A DNA stretch of 6,203 nucleotides from Pseudomonadota bacterium (GTDB lineage: Bacteria; Pseudomonadota; Alphaproteobacteria; Rhizobiales; Xanthobacteraceae), in assembly GCA_023390955.1 (NCBI GenBank), contig JAEWBW010000086.1, positions 1 to 6,203 of the forward strand, written 5' to 3'. Of this stretch, positions 1 through 4,286 are shown piece after piece (within the stretch, counting starts at the first letter, position 1; each line of letters starts with the position of its first letter). The notes beneath the pieces are model-generated. The model saw nothing but the letters and a program-made list of their open reading frames with translations. It was not told the origin of the DNA and made no database searches. The position numbers and the translations under genes are program-made.

Positions 1-241
1 CGATCTCGGCGCAGAGGATCACGAAGGTGAGGCCGACGGCGATGATGCCGGTGATCGATACCTGCGTCAGGATGTTGCCGAGATTGTCCAGCGTCGCAAA
101 GGAAGGGCTGGCGAAGGCGAAGAACACGCTGAGGAAGATCAGCGTCAGGAACGGCGCGATGTTGCGCATCTGCGAGCGCAGGAACACGCCGATGCCGCGC
201 GGCTTGTGCGCTGCCGCCGCCGCCGTCTCACTGCTCGCCAT
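1..241 (-). CDS. ABC sugar-type importer permease, RbsC-like (partial, N-terminal 80 residues)
   Basis: Inner-membrane permease that would form the translocation channel for the binding protein and ATPase encoded just upstream. Only the first 80 codons are present; the gene runs off the left edge. Residues 1-27 are a hydrophilic cytoplasmic tail (MASSETAAAA start, then KPRG). Residues about 28-46 form a first membrane helix, followed by a SPSFATLDNLGNIL stretch typical of this family. A second helix starts near residue 61 and contains GLTFVILCAEI, matching the family pattern 'G(M/L)TFVIL..GIDLS' (BPD_transp_2 family, as in RbsC and XylH). ATG is at 241, preceded by a good Shine-Dalgarno (GGAG, 7 nt upstream). 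It starts 12 nt after the ATPase stop codon, so it is the third gene of the operon. Family assignment is firm; the substrate is unknown. Confidence 0.9.
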   Translation of the reverse strand, partial: MASSETAAAAAHKPRGIGVFLRSQMRNIAPFLTLIFLSVFFAFASPSFATLDNLGNILTQVSITGIIAVGLTFVILCAEI

Positions 242-253
242 GGTGCTTCTCCG

Positions 254-1756
254 TCACGCCGCCTCCAGAAGGCGGTCTTTGCTGACCGGCTCGTTGGTGA
301 ATTCCCGCACCACTGCGCCGCGCTTGAGCACGAGGATGCGGTCGGCCAGCGACAGCACCGTTTCGGGCTCCGTCGACAGCACGATGATGGCAAGCCCCTT
401 GGCGCGGAGATCGCGGACGATGTTGATGACGTCGTTCTTGGCGCCGACATCCATGCCGCGAGTCGGCTCGCACAGCACGAGGACCTTTGGCGGGTAGGTC
501 AGCCATTTCGCCAGCGCCACCTTCTGCTGGTTGCCGCCGGAGAGCATCCCGAGGTCGAGGCCGACTACCGGTGGCCTGATCTGCAATTGCTCGACCTGGC
601 GCTTGGCGATGTCGCGCTCCTGCGTGGGCTTGAGCAGCAGCGAAGAGATGCGGTCCAGAATGCTGATCGAGATGTTCTTGTAGACGGGCTCCTGGTGGAA
701 CAGCATGGCACGCCGGCTCTCGGGCACCAGCGCGACGCCTGCGCGCCGCGCCGCCGCGGTGCTGGCAAAGCTCTTCTGCGCGCCCTCGATCACGAGTGTC
801 CCGCTGTCCGGCTTCAGCTTGCCGAACAGGATGCGCGACAGCTCGAGCTGTCCGCAGCCCATGAAGCCGTAGATGCCGAGCACCTCGCCGGCGCGGGCCT
901 CGAACGAAACGTCCTGGAGGCTGCGGGCGAGCGACAGCTGGTCGGCCTTGAGCACAACGGAGCCGCCATTGCCGGCCGGCAGCTGAAGGTCGTCGGTATA
1001 GCTGTGCTCCAGCGCCTCGCCGCCGCGGCCGATCATGGCTTCGATCAGCGCGCCCTTGGTGGTCGCGGCCGCCGCGGTGTCGGTCACCTTCCGTCCATTG
1101 CGGAAGACGGTCACGATATCGGAGACGCGAAGGATGTCCTCGATGAAGTGCGAGATGAAGACGATGCTGGTGCCTTCCTCGCGCAGCCGGCGCAGCGTCG
1201 CGAACAGCCGCTCCACCTCGGGCGGGGAGAGGGCGGAGGTCGGCTCGTCCAGGATGACGATGCGGGCGCCGGAGAACAGCACGCGGGCGAGCTCGATCAG
1301 CTGCTGCAGCCCGATCGGGAGGTCGCCGAGCCGCGCCATCGGGTCGACGTCGATGCCGAAGCGGGCGAGCTGCTCGCCGGCCTCGCGGGCCATGCGCCGC
1401 CATTGCACCAAGCCGAGCTTGTTGGTCGGCTGGTTGCCGAGAAACACGTTCTCGGCGACCGTCAGATCGGGAGCGACCGAGAGCTCCTGGTGCACCATGG
1501 CGATGCCGGCGGCGTGGGCGTCGCGGGTCGAGCGGAAGCGGGTCTCCTGGCCATCGATCAGGAACCGTCCGGAGAATTCGGGATGCACGCCGGCGATGAT
1601 CTTCATCAGCGTGCTTTTTCCGGCGCCGTTCTCGCCGACGAGACCGTGGATCTCGCCGGCGTGGAGCGCGAAGTCGACACCACGAAGTGCTTCGACGCCG
1701 CCGAAGCTCTTCGTGATGCCCTGCAGTTCCAGGATAGGCTGACGTCCCTCAGGCAT
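254..1756 (-). CDS. ABC sugar-type importer ATPase with two nucleotide-binding domains (RbsA/MglA/XylG family)
   Basis: Cytoplasmic ATPase powering import by the neighbouring permease; 500 aa, the usual length for CUT2 ATPases with two fused nucleotide-binding domains. Domain 1 shows Walker A GENGAGKST (41-49), Q-loop HQE (89-91), a divergent signature LPIGLQQ (146-152), Walker B ILDEPTSAL (168-176) and the H-loop His203. Domain 2 has a degenerate Walker A (GFMGCGQLEL, 297-306, no Lys), a canonical signature LSGGNQQ (405-411), a Walker B reading VLVLCEPTRG (425-433) with Cys429 where Asp is expected, and no H-loop His (LSTEPE). Loss of the Lys and His in domain 2 is normal for the family; the Cys is not the family consensus. 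ATG at 1756 lies 3 bp after the binding-protein stop and has no clear Shine-Dalgarno of its own, suggesting translational coupling. The product matches an importer of sugars, polyols or related compounds; the specific ligand cannot be read from it. Confidence 0.95.
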   Translation of the reverse strand: MPEGRQPILELQGITKSFGGVEALRGVDFALHAGEIHGLVGENGAGKSTLMKIIAGVHPEFSGRFLIDGQETRFRSTRDAHAAGIAMVHQELSVAPDLTVAENVFLGNQPTNKLGLVQWRRMAREAGEQLARFGIDVDPMARLGDLPIGLQQLIELARVLFSGARIVILDEPTSALSPPEVERLFATLRRLREEGTSIVFISHFIEDILRVSDIVTVFRNGRKVTDTAAAATTKGALIEAMIGRGGEALEHSYTDDLQLPAGNGGSVVLKADQLSLARSLQDVSFEARAGEVLGIYGFMGCGQLELSRILFGKLKPDSGTLVIEGAQKSFASTAAARRAGVALVPESRRAMLFHQEPVYKNISISILDRISSLLLKPTQERDIAKRQVEQLQIRPPVVGLDLGMLSGGNQQKVALAKWLTYPPKVLVLCEPTRGMDVGAKNDVINIVRDLRAKGLAIIVLSTEPETVLSLADRILVLKRGAVVREFTNEPVSKDRLLEAA

Positions 1757-1759
1757 GGA

Positions 1760-2782
1760 TCAGATCAGGAAATGATCTTCCATCCACTGCATGCCGGGGG
1801 CGTTCGCCTTGGTCACGACCGGGCCGTCGGTCACCACGCTCTTCGGGATGCCCTGGCCGCTCTTCTCGCCGCCGACGACGGCTGCAACGCCGGCGATGAT
1901 GGCGCCGCCATGGATGCGGCACGATGGGTTGCGGACGGTTGCGAACATCCGGCCCTCGCTGACGGCCTGGATCGCCGGCGGCATGGCGTCGACGCCGCCG
2001 ATCAGGATGTTGGTGCGGTTGCGCGCCTTCATGATGTTGGCAGCCGCCAGCGCCATGTCGTCATTGTGGAAGAACGCCGCGTCGATTTGCGGGTACTTGG
2101 TCAGATAGGTTTCCCAGAGGCGAGCGGTCTTGGAGACGTCCCAATCGGCCGGCTGGGTGTCGAGCACCTCGATGTTCGGGAACTGCTTGACCACCGAATT
2201 GAAGCCCTTGGCGCGGCCTTGCGCGCCGGTGTGGCCGAGCGCGCCCTGCGTCATGATGATCTTGCCCTTGCCGCCCATGGCGTTGCACAGCGCCTGCGTC
2301 ACCGAGGCGCCCATGAACTCGTTGTCGGGGGCGAGGAAGGAGTGGACGTTGATCTGGTCGAGCGGAGCGATCAGCGTGTCCATGTCGATGACCGGCGTGC
2401 CGGCGTCGATCATCTTCTGCACCGGCTGGGTGAGGGTGCCGATGCCGAAGGCCTGGATCGCGACGAAGTCCCACTTCTGCGAGGCCATGTTGTCGATCGC
2501 GGCGCGCTGCTTGACCGCATCGAGCTGGCCATCGAACCAGGTGACCTCGACGTTGAACAGCTTGCCCCAGTATTCCGCAGCCTGCTTGCCCTGCGCGCAC
2601 CATGTGGCCTGCAGGCCCGCATTCGAGAACGCCGCCTTCAGCGGCTTTTCGGATCGTCCCGCGGCGGCTGCCAGTGCTGGGTTAATTCCCATGCCGCCGA
2701 GGATTGCCGTCGCGGCGCCGGCGGTCATTGCCGCCTGAAGAACATCGCGCCTGGTCTTCGAGAAATCATTCGTCCCGGACAT
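1760..2782 (-). CDS. Periplasmic sugar-type substrate-binding protein with Tat signal (Peripla_BP_4 family)
   Basis: Captures the ligand in the periplasm and delivers it to the permease. It has 340 aa from ATG 2782. The start is chosen because GGAG sits 6 nt upstream and because a complete signal follows; the frame stays open to 2881 but that extension lacks signal character. The leader has a twin-arginine motif KTRRDVL (Arg11-Arg12), a hydrophobic stretch rich in Ala/Gly (17-33) and a likely cleavage site after ALA (about residue 38), so export is probably by Tat in folded form. The mature part follows the ribose-binding fold: KAAFSNAGLQATWCAQG near the N-terminus, FVAIQAFG, GTPVIDMDT, then AFFHNDDMALAAA and IGGVDAMPPAIQAVSEGR, the typical second-lobe motifs of RbsB/XylF-like proteins. 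It is the first gene of the importer operon and 143 bp from the upstream globin gene. The ligand is unknown. Confidence 0.93.
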   Translation of the reverse strand: MSGTNDFSKTRRDVLQAAMTAGAATAILGGMGINPALAAAAGRSEKPLKAAFSNAGLQATWCAQGKQAAEYWGKLFNVEVTWFDGQLDAVKQRAAIDNMASQKWDFVAIQAFGIGTLTQPVQKMIDAGTPVIDMDTLIAPLDQINVHSFLAPDNEFMGASVTQALCNAMGGKGKIIMTQGALGHTGAQGRAKGFNSVVKQFPNIEVLDTQPADWDVSKTARLWETYLTKYPQIDAAFFHNDDMALAAANIMKARNRTNILIGGVDAMPPAIQAVSEGRMFATVRNPSCRIHGGAIIAGVAAVVGGEKSGQGIPKSVVTDGPVVTKANAPGMQWMEDHFLI

Positions 2783-2829
2783 CGCTCGCTCCCATGATAT
2801 TTTTCGTTGGTGCGTCATTGCTTGCGCTA

Positions 2830-2859
2830 CCAATGGGAACACTGTCTCACAATCATTGG
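2830..2859. promoter_or_regulatory. Inverted repeat upstream of the importer operon, possible operator
   Basis: CCAATG (2830-2835) and CATTGG (2854-2859) form 6-bp inverted arms separated by 18 nt, 48-77 bp upstream of the binding-protein ATG, where an operator or promoter-proximal site would lie. The spacing does not fit the compact palindromes of LacI-type sugar regulators. A third CCAAT occurs at 2871-2875. It could be chance; no regulator gene is in the window to pair it with. Confidence 0.2.
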
Positions 2860-2925
2860 GATCACGCCACCCAATCTGCAATCGCGAGAAAAACTGACGC
2901 AGTCGTGTTGGTGCAGCGCGAAGTG

Positions 2926-3330
2926 CTACGCCGGCACGTCGGCGAAGTGCGCGATTTCACCAAGCAATTCGTCCCAGGCGCGGTCGGTGCCGGACGACCA
3001 TTCGCTGCCCGCGAGGTCGCGCAGCGTGTCCCTGATGATGCGGAAGAAGTCGAAGAACAGCTCGCGCGGCGTCCCGTAAGCGTCATGCGAGGAAACTTCG
3101 CAGGCAATCATGCGGAAATGTCCGCGGCGTTCGCCGGCGAAGTCCAGGATTACCTCGATCGTCATTGCGAGCATCGATCCCCTGACGAGGTCGCCGCCGT
3201 CGGTACGAAACATCGCCTCCGCCTCGGGATGATCGCGAAACAGTCGCCGATAGACGAGGGGCGTGAGGTCGTCGCAGCGCGAGGCCGCGAGTTCAAAACT
3301 CTGCTCGATCAGATTCGCTGAAGCATTCAT
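2926..3330 (-). CDS. Single-domain globin-like haem protein
   Basis: Probable haem-binding globin of 134 aa, the length of a single-domain bacterial globin without a reductase or sensor domain attached. From ATG 3330: helix A/B region LIEQSFELAASRCDD then LVYRRLF, with Tyr27 at the place of the B10 tyrosine of flavohaemoglobins; a Phe41 in the 'PEAEAMF' segment fits CD1; SSHDAYGT places His82 at the proximal F8 position (compare HxxYG in bacterial globins). The C-terminal helices (LFFDFFRIIRDTL, then W111 and AWDELL) match globin helices G and H. A distal E7 residue cannot be assigned with confidence. The frame continues to a TTG at 3357, but ATG 3330 begins right at the globin fold; neither has a strong Shine-Dalgarno. 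Single-domain globins bind O2 or NO; the actual ligand and role here are unknown. It lies upstream of the importer operon on the same strand, after an intrinsic terminator. Confidence 0.78.
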   Translation of the reverse strand: MNASANLIEQSFELAASRCDDLTPLVYRRLFRDHPEAEAMFRTDGGDLVRGSMLAMTIEVILDFAGERRGHFRMIACEVSSHDAYGTPRELFFDFFRIIRDTLRDLAGSEWSSGTDRAWDELLGEIAHFADVPA

Positions 3331-3368
3331 CGGCGCTGCGTGTTGAGCCTGGTGCAAAAACTCGGCGC

Positions 3369-3398
3369 AAAAAAAAGAGCGGGGCCCTAGCCCCGCTC
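3369..3398 (-). terminator. Intrinsic (rho-independent) terminator for leftward transcripts
   Basis: A perfect 9-bp GC-rich stem, GAGCGGGGC (3377-3385) with GCCCCGCTC (3390-3398), closes a 4-nt loop. Read on the minus strand it is followed directly by eight T (the A-run 3369-3376). In the plus direction only five A follow, so it should act leftward only. It lies 38 bp before the globin ATG and there is no recognised leftward gene to its right, so it either ends a small RNA or acts as a leader attenuator for the globin gene. Confidence 0.85.
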
Positions 3399-3642
3399 AA
3401 AAATTGTGTCGACCCTGTTTTCCCCGATATCTGAAGATTTGATCTTGATTGACGGGGCGACGCTGCGTTTTGCGCGTCAGGGGCTCCTCCCGAGACTTGG
3501 ACCACCAGGTTTCGACCTCACGGCCAACCTGAGCAAAGAGATGCTAGTTCAACTTTTCTCGCTTGTCATCAATTTCGGCAACGATTGTTCAAAATTCGAG
3601 CAGTTGACGAAATGATCAGCCTATTTTCTCGGTAAGTATATG

Positions 3643-3661
3643 ACAAATATGTGAAATTTGT
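3643..3661. promoter_or_regulatory. AT-rich 19-bp dyad, possible operator
   Basis: ACAAAT-N7-ATTTGT, a perfect 6-bp inverted repeat in an AT-rich patch, 158 bp before the DUF2946 start codon. It overlaps the -35 position of the leftward promoter-like pair (3641-3646) and so could control either direction. It does not match the Irr (ICE), Zur, CueR or FixK/FNR consensus patterns I know. Size and symmetry suit a dimeric regulator; binding is an inference only. Confidence 0.25.
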
Positions 3662-3698
3662 GGATTCTGATGTTGCGGGGGTTGCCTAAAAGGCCGGT

Positions 3699-3720
3699 CT
3701 TGGCCCTGCGGAGGGGCAAG
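3699..3720 (+). other. Stem-loop in the presumed leader of the DUF2946/receptor genes
   Basis: CTTG-G-CCCT (3699-3707), loop GCGG, AGGG-G-CAAG (3712-3720) gives eight base pairs with one internal G-G mismatch; GGT (3696-3698) and ACC (3724-3726) can extend it across a 3-nt bulge. No T-run follows, so it is not an intrinsic terminator. I see no B12 box or other conserved riboswitch core. It could be a structured leader element or chance in GC-rich DNA. Confidence 0.25.
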
Positions 3721-3741
3721 CTGACCACAGTTTCCGAATAA

Positions 3742-3759
3742 ATTTGCGCTTCGCCAAAT
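3742..3759. promoter_or_regulatory. Dyad ATTTG-N8-CAAAT upstream of the DUF2946 gene
   Basis: Five-bp arms ATTTG (3742-3746) and CAAAT (3755-3759) flank an 8-nt centre. The arms are the same pentamers as in the dyad at 3643-3661 but in the opposite order. It lies 60 bp before the DUF2946 ATG. Possibly a second site for the same protein, possibly chance. Confidence 0.15.
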
Positions 3760-3818
3760 GTAGGACTGAAGCGACCTCGACTCGGCAGTTCCGCGGTGTT
3801 TATTTAGTCAGCGAACGA

Positions 3819-4202
3819 ATGGTTCGGTGGATGCGCGCGCGGCTGCAAACATTCCTGCCCCTGGTCCTGCTCGCCTTGGCGATGCAGGTGCTGGCGCCTA
3901 TTGCCGCCTGCCTCGCCGCGGGGGTTTCGGCCTCCGATCCCCTCCAGAACGCCGTCATCTGCCACGCCGCGAGCGAGCAGGGCGGCGCGAACGATCAGAC
4001 CGGCGGACCGGCTGCTCATGGCGGCGCCTGCGCCTTGTGCTGTCTTGCGCAGGCCAGCGCGTCGCTCGATTCGCCGCAGACGGGTTTCTCGACACCGGTT
4101 CGAATCGCTGCACGGGTGGTGTGGCACGAGACGGATGTCGTGTCCTTCACGTCGCATCGCGGCTCTCACGCGCAGGCGAGAGCCCCACCTCAAGTTTCCT
4201 GA
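3819..4202 (+). CDS. DUF2946-type small secreted or membrane-anchored Cys/His protein
   Basis: Small protein of 127 aa with one N-terminal hydrophobic segment (residues about 12-30, LPLVLLALAMQVLAPIAACL) preceded by arginines, so it is probably a signal peptide or membrane anchor placing the rest in the periplasm. The remainder carries a Cys/His cluster: Cys48-His49 (VICHAA), His67 (AAHGGA) and Cys71-x-x-Cys74-Cys75 (CALCCLAQA), followed by a tail ending RAPPQVS. This layout, ICHA...H..C.LC.AQ... and an RAPP tail, is that of the DUF2946 family, whose biochemical role is not established but which is often found beside TonB-dependent receptors, including copper receptors. Metal binding by the Cys/His residues is an inference. 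ATG 3819 is preferred because it sits just before the hydrophobic segment; ATG 3831 is equally possible, and a TTG at 3744 would add 25 residues in front. No strong Shine-Dalgarno is visible for any of them. The gene precedes the receptor by 84 bp and is probably co-transcribed with it. Confidence 0.75.
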   Translation: MVRWMRARLQTFLPLVLLALAMQVLAPIAACLAAGVSASDPLQNAVICHAASEQGGANDQTGGPAAHGGACALCCLAQASASLDSPQTGFSTPVRIAARVVWHETDVVSFTSHRGSHAQARAPPQVS

Positions 4203-4286
4203 CGACCCTCATGATCGCCGCGGCGCGTCCGTCGGCGGTCGATGCTGTCGAAGTGCCGGAGAGAAAGCCGGCGTCAGGAAGTCCCC

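Larger units (their letters stand above)
3331..3818. other. Gene-poor intergenic region between divergent units
   Basis: About 490 bp between the leftward globin and the rightward DUF2946 gene with no convincing protein gene. It contains a strong terminator hairpin for leftward transcription, a leftward promoter-like pair (TTGTCA complementing 3641-3646, 17-nt spacer, TAGGCT complementing 3618-3623), two AT-rich dyads and one GC stem-loop near the rightward genes. The stretch around 3590-3670 is clearly more AT-rich than the flanking genes, as expected for a promoter region. Short open frames here (3406-3615 plus, 3293-3505 minus) lack ribosome binding sites and recognisable sequence. Confidence 0.6.

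Noticed and set aside
206..2797. An 863-codon open frame on the plus strand opposite the ATPase and binding-protein genes.
   Set aside because: Its translation is rich in Asp, His, Arg and Ala with no recognisable domain, and it lies exactly opposite two well-defined genes. Long antisense frames are common in GC-rich genes.
2783..2881. N-terminal extension of the substrate-binding protein by 33 residues.
   Set aside because: It would bury the Tat leader inside the protein; the internal ATG at 2782 has a good ribosome binding site.
2889..2904. Small hairpin ACTG-ACG-CAGT followed on the minus strand by five T, just after the globin stop.
   Set aside because: The stem is only 4 bp, too weak to call a terminator, although its position would suit one.
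3439..3452. TTGATCTTGATTGA resembling a FixK/FNR box, attractive next to a globin.
   Set aside because: The two TTGAT words are direct repeats, not the inverted TTGAT-N4-ATCAA needed; the right half has two mismatches.
3293..3505. A 70-codon minus-strand frame running through the terminator into the globin start.
   Set aside because: It would be translated across a strong terminator, overlaps the globin in another frame and has low-complexity content.
3406..3615. A 69-codon plus-strand frame starting with GTG.
   Set aside because: No Shine-Dalgarno, start lies just past the terminator hairpin, and the protein matches nothing I know. It may still be a small protein, but I cannot support it.
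3744..3818. TTG start giving a longer DUF2946 protein.
   Set aside because: The added 25 residues are charged and precede the hydrophobic segment, which would spoil a signal peptide; TTG has no ribosome binding site.
3660..3818. Possible cobalamin riboswitch upstream of the receptor unit.
   Set aside because: No B12 box or conserved core could be found; only a simple stem-loop is present.
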